Part shown: one piece after another, positions 16,792-26,247 of the stretch | Layout: every line of letters begins with the position of its first letter | How positions within the stretch are numbered: the first letter of the stretch is position 1 | Source: Candidatus Methanophagales archaeon | GTDB lineage: Archaea; Halobacteriota; Syntropharchaeia; Alkanophagales; Methanospirareceae | DNA length: 64,000 bases | Assembly: GCA_024699715.1 (NCBI GenBank) | Contig: JANPRD010000007.1 | Coordinates: 1-64,000, forward strand | Direction of reading: 5' to 3' | Program-made: the position numbers and the translations under genes | Notes under the pieces: model-generated | Seen by the model: the letters and a program-made list of their open reading frames with translations, nothing else | Told to the model about the DNA's origin: nothing | The model's database searches: none

Positions 16792-18330
16792 CTACAAAAA
16801 CCTCCCAATAACATTCCTTATCCATTCGGATTTTATTCCCGTTCTTACCTCTATTGCCTTCATAACAATGACATCTTCACGCTCAAATGTTCTCATTATT
16901 AAAAGAAGCAAGGCGTAAATGGAAATGTAGAGGACGAACATTGCAATTAAAATATAAATTGAAGTTTTAATTTGCCTCGTTAGCAGATAAATCAGGGAGA
17001 GTGAGATGAGTGAAGCGGTGAAAATCTTCGCATAATTTATTCTTACTGGCTGAATGTGTGTGATTTTGAAAACCTCTGCGAATGAAAGTAAGCTCACGGA
17101 GAGGACAGAAATGCCTGTTGCTAGTGCAGCTCCCTCTATTCCGTAGCGGGGAATGAGCAGATAATTTAGAATTGCGTCCAGAAACGCTCCGACTGATGTG
17201 TTCAGCATTATTAATTTCGTTCTCCCCACCGTCTTTATTATTTGTCCCGTTGGAAACATTATTGATATAAAGAAATATGAGAGAGTGAGAATGCAAAATG
17301 CATAAGCCCCTCTTATATATGCAGAACCATACAAAATATTCAAAACATCATCGGAAAAAAGAACCATAAGCATAACTAAGGGCAAAACAATCATAAATAT
17401 CCATTTTGTAACCGCATAATTTGTGTCTTTTATCTCCTCATGCATCCCTTTTGAATACAGTTCGGTTACAACAGGGAAGAATATGGAAGTAAAGGAGCTT
17501 GGAACAATTTTTAGCAGGCTTGCCGTTGAAAGAGATGCTCTGTAAATTCCAACATCCTTTGCAGTGAGAAAATAGCCGAGCATTAATGTGTCAATCCATC
17601 CCATAACTAAGCCGAGCATCCCTGCGAACATCAAAGGCCATGAAAAAGAGAGCAGTTCCTTCCTTGTGAAGACCGCCTTTTCTCTCCAAAAAGGAAAAAT
17701 TTTGTTCAAGCAAAAAAAAGCGACGAAAGGTGCGCCGATTATGGCAAATGTGTAGGCGAATGCAGCCCCATATATACCGTAGCCTAATATAAGAAGAGAG
17801 ACGAGGATTAAAAGCCTGAAAGCATTCTGGAATATATCTCTCGCAAGAACAACATACTTCATCTCCTGAAATCCCCCTACGGCAGAATTGAAGATGTAAT
17901 ACAGACCGTAGAATGGAATGCCGATTGAGAATATTCTTAGTATTGGTGCTAACTCTTGCTCTTTGAAGATTAAAGATATGGAATCTGCAAAGAAGAATAT
18001 GATGGAAGATGCAAGTATGCTGAGCGGTAAGACTATTTGAATTGCTGAAACTATCACTCCCTTTATCTTCCCTCCCTCCCCTCTTCCCTTATAAAAAGAG
18101 ACAAACCTGACTATTCCCTCAGGCATCCCTACTAAAACAACAGTAGAAGCGATTGTAGTAACAGCAGAAGCCAGAGAAATCAAACCGTAGTCTTCCGGAC
18201 CGAGAAATCTCGCAATTATGAGCATTGAAATGTATGCTAAGAGCATTCCCACTGCTGTCCCGATGAAAACAATTCCTGCTCCTTTCGCCACCTTCAGCAA
18301 AGATTGCTCGGAATATTTTTCATCTGGCAT
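16792..18330 (-). CDS. Wzx-type polysaccharide flippase (MOP superfamily)
   Basis: A membrane protein of about 512 residues with roughly 14 hydrophobic segments. It starts with a segment typical of Wzx/RfbX (VAKGAGIVFIGTAVGMLLAY) and LGPEDYGLISLASA, and has a matching polysaccharide-biosynthesis C-domain. It should move lipid-linked oligosaccharides across the membrane. Start at 18330 has aggtg nine bases upstream; a GTG at 18342 also lies in frame. It is divergent from the GT39-like gene, sharing a TATA-rich 100-bp gap. Confidence 0.88.
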   Translation of the reverse strand: MPDEKYSEQSLLKVAKGAGIVFIGTAVGMLLAYISMLIIARFLGPEDYGLISLASAVTTIASTVVLVGMPEGIVRFVSFYKGRGEGGKIKGVIVSAIQIVLPLSILASSIIFFFADSISLIFKEQELAPILRIFSIGIPFYGLYYIFNSAVGGFQEMKYVVLARDIFQNAFRLLILVSLLILGYGIYGAAFAYTFAIIGAPFVAFFCLNKIFPFWREKAVFTRKELLSFSWPLMFAGMLGLVMGWIDTLMLGYFLTAKDVGIYRASLSTASLLKIVPSSFTSIFFPVVTELYSKGMHEEIKDTNYAVTKWIFMIVLPLVMLMVLFSDDVLNILYGSAYIRGAYAFCILTLSYFFISIMFPTGQIIKTVGRTKLIMLNTSVGAFLDAILNYLLIPRYGIEGAALATGISVLSVSLLSFAEVFKITHIQPVRINYAKIFTASLISLSLIYLLTRQIKTSIYILIAMFVLYISIYALLLLIMRTFEREDVIVMKAIEVRTGIKSEWIRNVIGRFL

Positions 18331-18364
18331 CTTTCCGCCCACCTATTTTCACCTAAACCGCAAC

Positions 18365-18372
18365 TATATTTA
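18365..18372. promoter_or_regulatory. Shared TATA box between flippase and GT39-like genes
   Basis: The sequence tatattta (taaatata on the other strand) lies between two divergent genes and could serve both: about 35 nt before the flippase ATG and 70 nt before the ATG at 18440. Confidence 0.5.
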
Positions 18373-18439
18373 TTTTTTCTCAAATCTATTGGATTTTCAG
18401 ATGAGAGAGAAAGCATAAGAGGAAAAATAGGAGGAAAAG

Positions 18440-20068
18440 ATGAGACGGAAGATTACGTTTGGATTTTTGAAAAATGAATGGAAAGAAATTCTTCTCTTAA
18501 CGCTTTGCACATTAATATCTATCATCATTAGCATACTTTTCATAAAGAAATCGCAGATAATTGATGGAGATACTGTATGGTATATTGATGTTGCGAGGAA
18601 CTTAGCGAATGGAAAGGGGTTTGTTTATAATTATACAACTTTCGATAGAGAAGAACTCCTCCGCCCGCTTTCTGAATGGATGCCTTTATACTCCATCTTC
18701 ATATTCATTCTCATAAAATTTGGGTTCGACCACACTTTTTCGGCCCGCTTAATTCCCTTAGCATTTTTACCTCTGATTATCTTTTCAACATACTACATGG
18801 CGAAACGCATATATGAAAAGAAAGTAGCAATAATGTCCGCAATTTTCCTCTCATTTTCCTATCCATTGTGCGTTATCGGTCATCTACCGCTCGCAGATTC
18901 TATGTTTTCTTTCTTCGCAATTTCATCAATGCTATTGTTATCCAAAATAATAACAGATGAAATAAAATTCTCCGAGTTGTTCACCGCTGGCGCGTTTATA
19001 GGATTATCATATCTGACAAAAGGGAACGGACTCATACTCATAGCTGTCGCTTTTTTCCTGTTATATTTTATGTCTTCAAGCGCTTCAATTGCGCTTAAAC
19101 GCTTCTTGGTTTTATTAGGCGGTTTTTTTGTTTTATCTGGTGCATGGTTAATAAGAAACCAAATTACCTTCGGTTTCCCTTTATACTATGGACAGTTTGA
19201 GTTCCGCCTTCCGTCGTTTAACGCATTCGCAGATGTGCTTTCAATAGCATTCTTCGATAATTTACCGCTTATTTTATTCCTTCCATATATAGTGAGTTAC
19301 ATGCCAGATAATACAGAGCGCAGAAAAATGCTATTCCTCATATCCTTCCCCGCTGCGTTCTTGCTGTTTTTCACATTTTGGTCAGCTCACTGCACAAGAT
19401 TGCTTTTCCCTTCCTATCCTTTTCTTATAATTCTTTCAACAAAATCCTTTTGTGGCATGTTTGAAAGAATAGCGAATATTAAAGGAAATACCACATTTCT
19501 ATTTGGCATTTCAATTGCCATAATTATAATAGCACAGCTGATTTTAATTTGCAATTATTACAATAAATTACCCGCAACAGATTACGGTGATGAGAAATGG
19601 GCTGAATGGATAAGGTCAAATACAGATGTAGATGATGTGATTATCGCAAATGAGCCTGCAAGAGTGAGGTATTTAACTTGGAGATACTGCGTTGCTACGG
19701 ATGCCTTCACATTACATAGAGAAGATGTCAAGCTAATAATTCCACATAGCTTCAACTTAACTGAACTTACAAAGGTTGTGAATTATTACAAGGAATTGTA
19801 TATTATTGCGAGAACGGGTGCTATTCGTCATTTAAACATTTCTACATTACCAATGACTGTAAGAAATTTGAATGCAGAATACATTGCCCTCTTCAAAAAG
19901 AAAGTAAAATCAAAAGAGCGAAATGGGGAGTTCATTTACAATCTTTCAAGAGCAATAAATGTGCCAGAATGTTTAGATGTTATGTATAACGATGAGGAAG
20001 TCATTATTTATAGAATTAAGGCAGATAAATTGAAATTTAACGTGCTGTCAACAAGTTCGTTAGTTTAA
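18440..20068 (+). CDS. GT39/ArnT-like integral membrane glycosyltransferase
   Basis: A 542-residue protein with about ten transmembrane segments in the first 380 residues and a soluble C-terminal part. The first external loop has DGDTVWYIDVARNLANGKGF, the Asp-containing loop typical of GT-C enzymes that use polyprenyl-phosphate sugars (GT39/ArnT/PMT-like). It would act on the outer face of the membrane, using a donor made by the DPM1-like gene at 21014. ggagg precedes the ATG. Its 3' end overlaps the convergent gene by 32 bases. Confidence 0.78.
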   Translation: MRRKITFGFLKNEWKEILLLTLCTLISIIISILFIKKSQIIDGDTVWYIDVARNLANGKGFVYNYTTFDREELLRPLSEWMPLYSIFIFILIKFGFDHTFSARLIPLAFLPLIIFSTYYMAKRIYEKKVAIMSAIFLSFSYPLCVIGHLPLADSMFSFFAISSMLLLSKIITDEIKFSELFTAGAFIGLSYLTKGNGLILIAVAFFLLYFMSSSASIALKRFLVLLGGFFVLSGAWLIRNQITFGFPLYYGQFEFRLPSFNAFADVLSIAFFDNLPLILFLPYIVSYMPDNTERRKMLFLISFPAAFLLFFTFWSAHCTRLLFPSYPFLIILSTKSFCGMFERIANIKGNTTFLFGISIAIIIIAQLILICNYYNKLPATDYGDEKWAEWIRSNTDVDDVIIANEPARVRYLTWRYCVATDAFTLHREDVKLIIPHSFNLTELTKVVNYYKELYIIARTGAIRHLNISTLPMTVRNLNAEYIALFKKKVKSKERNGEFIYNLSRAINVPECLDVMYNDEEVIIYRIKADKLKFNVLSTSSLV

Positions 20069-21017
20069 GGTTGGTCGTAGAAATTGCGGGAATTCCTATA
20101 GATATGATGAATAAATTTTTAATCAGATGATCTACAATTGCGATTACAAGTGCTTTATTATATTCAATACCTCCGATTGCAAAAATTCCGACAATTATTC
20201 CCTCATATATTCCAATTCCGCCTGGTGTAGCAGGAACTATTTTTGAAATATTTGCCATTGAAACACCAAAAATTATCAAAAGAGGAGACACTTGTGCGTT
20301 CAAACTTAACGCTACAACATAACATGTCAACGCCTCCGAAAGCCATATCAGTATAGAATAGAACATATCACAATATACAGAAGACTTAAAAAGAAGATTA
20401 CGCAAATTCCAGTGAACTTCTTTCCCGACTCTCAGCAATCCTTTCGTCACTTTTAATGTAATTTTCGCTTCTATTATATCAAAAAGACGCTGCATTCTAC
20501 CTATACTTAAAAACACAAAAATAAGCACAATTATCAGAATGCATGAAATCACTGAAATTATTGCCCAATTTGGAATTGATTCTTTTGTCATGATGAATAG
20601 GACTGGAGTTGCAAGCATGATTATGCTTATAATATCGAGAAGTCGTATATATATCACGGAAGCAATCGCCTTATCACCTTCCATACCTTCAGCCTTCAGG
20701 AATAGCATCCTTGCTACATCTCCTATTTTAACAGGTAGCAGCACATTTAACGCATAACCAGAAATATTTAGCTTGAATAAATTCTTGAAAGGCATCTTTG
20801 AACCAAGAGAAGCGACCGTTCGTTCCAGCCTAATTGTCCTAAAAATCCAAGATAAAGCATATACGATAACCATTATGATAACTGAGTTAACAGATACTTG
20901 GGACAAAACTTTAATGAATCTGTTCACATCACCGCAGAATATTAGGAAGAGTAGAATAATCAAGCTAATAAGAAATGAGAATAAATATCTTAAGATGTGA
21001 ATTTTATTTTTTATCAT
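20037..21017 (-). CDS. Flippase-like membrane protein (LPG synthase TM-domain family)
   Basis: A 326-residue polytopic protein of the lysylphosphatidylglycerol synthetase transmembrane-region/UPF0104 family. Family marks are SWIFRTIRLERTVASLG, GYALNVLLPVKIGDVARMLF near residue 90, and PATPGGIGIYEGI near 265. In archaea such proteins are often linked to lipid-phosphate sugar steps, as in AglD-type proteins. Its start overlaps the stop of the DPM1-like glycosyltransferase upstream by four bases, so the two are co-expressed and probably work on the same polyprenol-linked sugar. Confidence 0.85.
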   Translation of the reverse strand: MIKNKIHILRYLFSFLISLIILLFLIFCGDVNRFIKVLSQVSVNSVIIMVIVYALSWIFRTIRLERTVASLGSKMPFKNLFKLNISGYALNVLLPVKIGDVARMLFLKAEGMEGDKAIASVIYIRLLDIISIIMLATPVLFIMTKESIPNWAIISVISCILIIVLIFVFLSIGRMQRLFDIIEAKITLKVTKGLLRVGKEVHWNLRNLLFKSSVYCDMFYSILIWLSEALTCYVVALSLNAQVSPLLIIFGVSMANISKIVPATPGGIGIYEGIIVGIFAIGGIEYNKALVIAIVDHLIKNLFIISIGIPAISTTNLKLTNLLTAR

Positions 21018-21916
21018 TTCCCCCGCCGCAACTCATATTCTATTCTATCCAATTTCTTCGCTAAGTAGTCAATAATTAAGCTTATGGAAATCAATTGTAT
21101 TGCAACTAATATGAGAAATGTCGTGATCAGCGGATAGTATTCGTGTTTCAAAATGCCATATTTAAATTTCTCATATATTGAAATGAAGCCTGCAATTAAT
21201 CCCACAAAAATGAACAATAGGGATGGAATAATTATCATTTTTGCGAGAAGTGATGTCTCATGCACCGCAACAGAAAACAATGATGTGAACATTTTAAGAC
21301 CATCACGAAACCGCCTCAACTTTGACTTTCCAATTCGTTTACGGTACTCAATAGGTATCTCAACAATTCTATAACCGAGCTTTGCTGCTCTCACCGTCAT
21401 TTTTGTCTCAAATTCCAAACCCTTTGCATCCACATCCAATTCACTGAACTTCTCTTTTCTGAATGCACGATATCCTGTCTGTGCATCCGTAATATTCACA
21501 CAGCCAATATACGAAGCAATAATTGAGAATATACGGTTACCAAGCCTATTCAGAAGCGGTATATTACTTTCCCCTCCCCCAAATCTTGAACCTAAAACTA
21601 AATCCGCACCGCGCTTTATTTCTTCAACAAATATCGGAATGTACTTTGCTGGGTATGTGTAATCGGCATCCATTAATATAATTATGTCGCCCGTAGCTTG
21701 CTCAATGCCAGTGCGAATGGCTGCCACCTTTCCCATATTCCTTTCATGCCTATACAATTTCACAGGATATTTACTCGCTATCTCATATGTTCTATCTGTT
21801 GAACCATCATCCACTACAATTATCTCGTCAACTTTTCCTAAACACTCCTCTATCACAAGCGATATTCCCTCTTCTTCATTATATGCAGGAAGTATTAAGG
21901 AGGTTCTCTCGCCCAT
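21014..21916 (-). CDS. Dolichyl-phosphate sugar synthase-like glycosyltransferase (GT2)
   Basis: A 300-residue DPM1-like family 2 transferase. The GT-A core begins LILPAYNEEEGISLVI, then VDDGSTDRTYEIA and DADYTYPAKYIP (DxD). GSRFGGGESNIPLLNRLGNR and TDAQTGYRAFRKEK fit polyprenyl-phosphate mannose/glucose synthases. Two transmembrane segments follow near residues 215-280. It should place a sugar on a polyprenyl phosphate for the GT-C enzyme at 18440. It is the first of a pair with the flippase-like gene and follows the cupin gene by one base. Confidence 0.88.
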   Translation of the reverse strand: MGERTSLILPAYNEEEGISLVIEECLGKVDEIIVVDDGSTDRTYEIASKYPVKLYRHERNMGKVAAIRTGIEQATGDIIILMDADYTYPAKYIPIFVEEIKRGADLVLGSRFGGGESNIPLLNRLGNRIFSIIASYIGCVNITDAQTGYRAFRKEKFSELDVDAKGLEFETKMTVRAAKLGYRIVEIPIEYRKRIGKSKLRRFRDGLKMFTSLFSVAVHETSLLAKMIIIPSLLFIFVGLIAGFISIYEKFKYGILKHEYYPLITTFLILVAIQLISISLIIDYLAKKLDRIEYELRRGK

Positions 21917-22258
21917 TCAGCCTCTCCCCTCTAAAAACATATCATTTTCGCTTAGAGCTGGAAAACCTATGACAAGCACTTCCATATTTCCTCTCGCTCT
22001 GTGCAGAGTTCCAGGTTCAATCACAACCAAATCACCCTCCTTTACCTTTATCACATCATCGTTCAGCTCTATCTCTCCTTCTCCCCTCACAATGAAATAG
22101 TATTCCTTCGTTTTCTTATGGAAATGCTTTTTTGCATCCTCAATCCTCACGAAATCAAATGAAATATCTTCAGATAATAGCCTCTTTAACGCTCCGCAGT
22201 GCCCTCTCTTCCATTCAACATCCTCAAACCTTATCACTCTATACATCTCACCATTCAT
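21917..22258 (-). CDS. Cupin-domain protein
   Basis: A 113-residue single cupin. The metal-binding set is HFHKKTKEYYFIVRGEGEI (two His and Glu) and the later GTLHRA His. It resembles mannose-6-phosphate-isomerase-type cupins and sugar isomerases of glycan clusters. It lies between an aminotransferase (4-bp overlap) and the DPM1-like gene, so a role in sugar isomerisation or epimerisation is likely but not proven. Confidence 0.75.
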   Translation of the reverse strand: MNGEMYRVIRFEDVEWKRGHCGALKRLLSEDISFDFVRIEDAKKHFHKKTKEYYFIVRGEGEIELNDDVIKVKEGDLVVIEPGTLHRARGNMEVLVIGFPALSENDMFLEGRG

Positions 22259-23337
22259 CTCACCACAAACTCGTTTATTTTCTCACATACATACATCGCT
22301 TCTTCCTCACTTAGCAGCGGATGCATGGGAATTGAGAGAATCTCACTGCATATTCTTTCAGTTTTCGGCAATCTGCTTCCATAACCTGAGAAAACAGCCT
22401 GTTTATGAACGGGAATTGGGTAATGAATTCCAGTTTCTATCCCATTCGCTTTTAAAAATTCCGCCAATCCATCTCTATTTTTCGTCCTTATCACATAAAG
22501 ATGATAAACATGCTTTCTGCAATCAAACTCTTCTGGCTTCTTAACTTCTTCTCTCAGCATCTCATCGTATATTCTCGCTATTTTCCTCCTCTTCTCATTC
22601 CATTCATCAAGATGCTTGAGCTGTTCAATCCCTACCGCAGCCAATATCTCGGGCATCCTGAAGTTGAAGCCGAGCATCGTGCTTGAATACTTCTCTTTTC
22701 TTCTGTAATCCCTGCCGTGGTCTCTCAACGCCTTAAGCCTCGCATCCAACTCGTCATCGTTCGTTACAACCATTCCTCCTTCACCCGCAACTGTAATGTT
22801 CTTTGAAGGAAAGAAGGAGAAGCATGCTAAATCTCCGAAAGAGCCTGCTTTCTTGCCATTGAATTCCGCTCCATGTGCTTGTGCAGCATCCTCTATTAAA
22901 TAAAAATCGTATTTCTCCTTTAACTCAGCGAGAGCATCCATGTCGCACATCTGCCCATACAAATGAACGCATATAACGGCTTTCGTCCTCTCACTTATCT
23001 TTCTTTCCACATCACGAACATCAATGTTGTAATCTTCGCCCACATCAACGAAAACTGGCTTTGCTCCCACCATCGGAATGGGCTCGGCGGTTGCTATGAA
23101 TGTGTGCGATGGAAGAATTACCTCATCTCCCTCCCCTATTCCCAAAGCTCTCAACGCAAGATATATGGCTGCTGTTCCGCTGCTTACCGCAGTTGCGTAT
23201 TTAACGCCACAGTAATCAGCAAAATCCCTCTCAAATTCTTCAACTTTCGGACCCTTAACAAATCTACCGCTCTCAAGCACTTCCAAAACCGCTCTTTTCA
23301 TCTCTTCCGTTATCACGGGCTTTGACAGTTGTATCAT
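22255..23337 (-). CDS. DegT/DnrJ/EryC1 sugar aminotransferase
   Basis: A 360-residue PLP-dependent aminotransferase. The PLP Lys is in FSFFPSKNITVAGEGGM near residue 187, preceded by EDAAQAHGAEFNGKKAGSFGD. The first residues (IQLSKPVITEEMKRAVLEVL) are typical. It is a paralogue of the perosamine synthase at 12978 but differs around the active site (FFPSKNITV rather than FYGNKIITT). With the Gfo/Idh dehydrogenase before it (4-bp overlap) it may make a 3-amino or 2,3-diamino sugar, as in WlbA/WbpE-type pairs. Confidence 0.87.
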   Translation of the reverse strand: MIQLSKPVITEEMKRAVLEVLESGRFVKGPKVEEFERDFADYCGVKYATAVSSGTAAIYLALRALGIGEGDEVILPSHTFIATAEPIPMVGAKPVFVDVGEDYNIDVRDVERKISERTKAVICVHLYGQMCDMDALAELKEKYDFYLIEDAAQAHGAEFNGKKAGSFGDLACFSFFPSKNITVAGEGGMVVTNDDELDARLKALRDHGRDYRRKEKYSSTMLGFNFRMPEILAAVGIEQLKHLDEWNEKRRKIARIYDEMLREEVKKPEEFDCRKHVYHLYVIRTKNRDGLAEFLKANGIETGIHYPIPVHKQAVFSGYGSRLPKTERICSEILSIPMHPLLSEEEAMYVCEKINEFVVR

Positions 23338-24272
23338 ATCCTCACCTCCATCATACCGTTCACGGACTTTAACGCAATTTCACATAATTTAGTGACGATG
23401 TAAGCGGAGAATGCATCATTCACGGGTTTTTTACTTCGCTCAACACACTCAATAAAATGTTTTAATTCCTCCTTCAACGGCTCTTTTTTCTCAATTTTTA
23501 CCTCAGCGAAACCCCTATTTATCGTCTCATCCTGCCTCACTTCTATGAAGTGTTCCACCATCTTTTGCTCAAGGAAATCCACATAAACCTTCCTTTCTGA
23601 AGCTATTATCCATGCATCCCTTCGCTTCAAAGGATGAAGCCAAGATACTTCAAGTGATGCGTAAAAATCACCGTAATCGGCGAGAATTACAGCACTATCC
23701 TCCCTTTCCTCCGATATGTAATTTGTTTTCATGCACACCAGCTTTTTTGGAATGCCTATTAAGAATAAAAGGATGTCAAAGAGATGAGATGCAAAGTTAA
23801 ATATCACACCGCTATCCCTTCTCGGCGGTTTGTGCGAATGGATATACCTCATTGTTATGTTATGAATAATGCCAAACTCACTCATTCTTTCCTTTAACTT
23901 CAAAACCGCTGGATTGAATCTGTAGATGTATCCTGATGCCAATATTAGATTCTCTCTCTCCGATATTTTAATGAGTTCCTTCGCCTCTTCTGAGTTCAAT
24001 GTGATGGGTTTTTCCACCAAAACATGCTTTCCTGCAAGCAAACAATCCTTTGCGACTTCGTAATGCATGTCTGTTGGCACTGCTATTGAAACAGCATCAA
24101 CAAATTTTAACAGCTCTTTATATGATTCATAGTATTGACAGCCAAATGCCTTTTTTTCATCTCTATCTGAATATCCAACAAGCTCGCACATTCCTTCGCT
24201 CTGAAGCTCCTGAAGCACTCTTATGTGGTTGCTCCCCCATTTCCCCGCTCCTATCACGCCAATCCTAAGCAT
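23334..24272 (-). CDS. Gfo/Idh/MocA-family sugar oxidoreductase
   Basis: A 312-residue NAD(P)-dependent dehydrogenase. The Rossmann motif GVIGAGKWGSNHIRVL is at residues 5-20 and the family EKP motif appears in HVLVEKPITLNSEEAKELI near 88-106. A catalytic-type HKPPRRDSGVIFNFASHLFD segment follows near 170. WlbA-like enzymes of this family oxidise the 3-position of UDP-sugars for the following aminotransferase. It overlaps the glycosyltransferase upstream and the aminotransferase downstream, so the block 21014-25218 looks like one operon. Confidence 0.85.
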   Translation of the reverse strand: MLRIGVIGAGKWGSNHIRVLQELQSEGMCELVGYSDRDEKKAFGCQYYESYKELLKFVDAVSIAVPTDMHYEVAKDCLLAGKHVLVEKPITLNSEEAKELIKISERENLILASGYIYRFNPAVLKLKERMSEFGIIHNITMRYIHSHKPPRRDSGVIFNFASHLFDILLFLIGIPKKLVCMKTNYISEEREDSAVILADYGDFYASLEVSWLHPLKRRDAWIIASERKVYVDFLEQKMVEHFIEVRQDETINRGFAEVKIEKKEPLKEELKHFIECVERSKKPVNDAFSAYIVTKLCEIALKSVNGMMEVRI

Positions 24273-25218
24273 CTCTCAAAACCTCCTCAAGCACTCTTAA
24301 ATACATGTCGGCAACCTCCCTCCATGTGTAAACCTTCACTCTCTTAACGCCATCAGCAAGCCTTTTACGCAATCCTTCATTTTCTACAAGAACTTTAAGA
24401 CCCTTTTTCAAGTCATCAGTAAGATAAGCATTCTCAAGATGCGTCAAAACATAATTTAACCGCCCCCTTATGCCAAGTATCGCCTTCCCCGCTTTAATGT
24501 ATTCAAACATCTTGAGCGTGCAGTCATCGTCAGCAGTTAAAACTAAAATGTCCGCAGCCTTCAAATAGCGAGGCAACTCACTTTGAGGAATCAATCCGAG
24601 AAAATGAACATTTTTCATGCCTTCCCACATTCCCCTCAACTCCTCGCTCACCTTACCCGCTAAATACAAATCGCAATCAAGCCCCTTAACAGCTTCAATT
24701 AGCATGTCAACTCTCTTCCTCCTTGATATTTCCCCAGCGTAAAATACCTTTATCTCGCCTTCAAGCTCAACAGGATGTTTCTCATCAAAGTCTTCCGGGA
24801 CGCCATGAGGTATATAAAATACTTTTTTATCCCATAACTTGCATCTTTCATACTTAAATACGCTTGGTGTCGTTATATAATCTGCATTTTCAACCGTGAA
24901 GTATTCATACAACGCCATCTTTGTTATTCCATGCTCTTTCCCGTTTATGTCAACATTGTCATCCGTCCAATCGTGAACATGTATCGCCCTTACAAATCTC
25001 AATTTCTTCAATACAGAGGGTATAAACGCTATCGGTCCTACGGAGATCAATACATCCGGTTTGAATTTCAAGTATCTGAAGTAAAAGTATTTCCACTCCT
25101 GTTTTAGTATGTGGTCGACCTCGTGCCCCTTCTCCTCAAAGTAAAGCGGAAGCCAGTGCCATCTCATTTTGACTACCGGCTCCTTTTCGGTGTTATGTGC
25201 AATTATTTGAATTCTCAT
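24265..25218 (-). CDS. Glycosyltransferase (GT4-like)
   Basis: A 317-residue GT-B enzyme, on the short side. It has HDWTDDNVDI and SVGPIAFIPSV in the N-terminal domain, then GEISRRKRVDMLIEAVKG, LGLIPQSELPRYLKAADILV and MFEYIKAGKAILGI, a divergent form of the GT4 donor motif. It stands at the head of the sugar-modification operon. It begins with a clear MRIQIIAHNTEKEP; a truncated glycosyltransferase lies just upstream. Confidence 0.82.
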   Translation of the reverse strand: MRIQIIAHNTEKEPVVKMRWHWLPLYFEEKGHEVDHILKQEWKYFYFRYLKFKPDVLISVGPIAFIPSVLKKLRFVRAIHVHDWTDDNVDINGKEHGITKMALYEYFTVENADYITTPSVFKYERCKLWDKKVFYIPHGVPEDFDEKHPVELEGEIKVFYAGEISRRKRVDMLIEAVKGLDCDLYLAGKVSEELRGMWEGMKNVHFLGLIPQSELPRYLKAADILVLTADDDCTLKMFEYIKAGKAILGIRGRLNYVLTHLENAYLTDDLKKGLKVLVENEGLRKRLADGVKRVKVYTWREVADMYLRVLEEVLRDA

Positions 25219-25244
25219 CTTCCAACCCTTCTTTGTCTCTTATT

Positions 25245-25525
25245 TTAGATGTTCTCAAAAAATAACTGCTTTTTCTTTCCAATATTTCTACTTCCTCTCT
25301 TTCCAGTCTCTATTGGAAAAACCAATCCCCGATAGATTCTTCTTGTCTCTATTCGCTCTGAAATTCGTTCATATTTGCGTTGCCCTCGCATCCTTCTTGA
25401 AATTATGAAAACTTCACAGCCTCTCCTCGCCAAACTTTCCGCCACTTTCAACACATGCGTTGAACCCCCTAAAAATTCGCCAGTGTGCGGAACAGGAACA
25501 TCAGGCGCAATGTAAAGGTTTTCAT
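25245..25525 (-). pseudogene. Truncated glycosyltransferase N-terminus
   Basis: Codes for NLYIAPDVPVPHTGEFLGGS and TRRIYRGLVFPIETGKRGSR, the first 90 or so residues of a GT4 protein, then ends. An ATG at 25525 overlaps the stop of the vapC remnant (ATGA) but is in a different frame; one more A in the aaaa run just after it would give MKNLYIAPDV in frame. So the gene is both frameshifted at the start and cut short. Confidence 0.6.
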
Positions 25526-25917
25526 AACAACTCAACCATGTTAACTTTTCTTTTAAGCTTTTTATCAGCAGTTATCAGCTTGCACCCCTCTTTAAGTGCC
25601 AATGTAACATATACAGCGTCATAGAAAGTAATTCCAAAATGCTTCGCATTTTTGTGAATGTCTCTTAAAATTTCAGGTTTATTGATTTCCACAATTTCCA
25701 TACCGATATCAAAGAGTGCTTTAAAATCGTTCTCCACATCTTTACTATTCTTTGCAGGATGCTTCAAAAAAACATTCCCTAGCTCATAAATAAGCAGTGA
25801 AGGCACTAAAACCTCAATTTCCCCCGAACGAACTTATCTCTTATCTCAATAGCTTTCTCCGTATGCTCCTCCTCAGAAACCACTTTACAACTACACTGAA
25901 GCATCTAAAACTATCAT
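25522..25917 (-). pseudogene. vapC: VapC-type PIN toxin, broken by three frameshifts
   Basis: The intact C-terminal 94 residues hold the PIN core: VPSLLIYELGNVFLKHP, then FYDAVYVTLALKEGCKLITADKKL with the acidic residues of the active site. Upstream the rest of the gene is visible in pieces in all frames: MIVLDASV, then VVVKWF, then EEEHTEKAIEIRDKFVRG, then GEIEVLVPS. Three single-base shifts in about 85 bases join these pieces. The first Asp (DASV) is thus cut off from the core. A real ancestral PIN RNase gene, now dead or badly sequenced. Confidence 0.7.
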
Positions 25918-25925
25918 CTCAATCA

Positions 25926-26247
25926 CGCCATTTCCTCACCCTCTTTTGCACCGATTCCACTTTTTTGACCTTCGTTCTCTTCCGAGATCCTCCGTCTTGG
26001 GTTCAGATCGCCTTTTCCTATCCTGCTTCCTGTCCCTAAGCGCTCGCCTCACACAACCTCCCATCACATCCCCTCTTCTCTCTATCTCTAGCTCCAGGTC
26101 TGCGCCTCAACATTCACTTCCGACTAGCCACCTTTGAATATAAGGAAATCTGATTGTCCGAGACAAACCCTTCCCATCCTTCGTAGGCATCTCTCCCCGC
26201 TCATACAAGTGTGCCTCATCCTCAATATCATCCTTTCTGCAATTCTT
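25926..26247. other. Intergenic or decayed region without an identified gene
   Basis: About 320 bases between the vapC remnant and a glycosyltransferase. The minus strand has short open pieces (for example RTIRFPYIQRWLVGSE near 26115-26165) and a possible antitoxin end (KEGEEMA then stop, overlapping the vapC start region) but no frame with a start and recognisable domain. It may hold decayed remains of vapB or of another gene. Confidence 0.4.
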
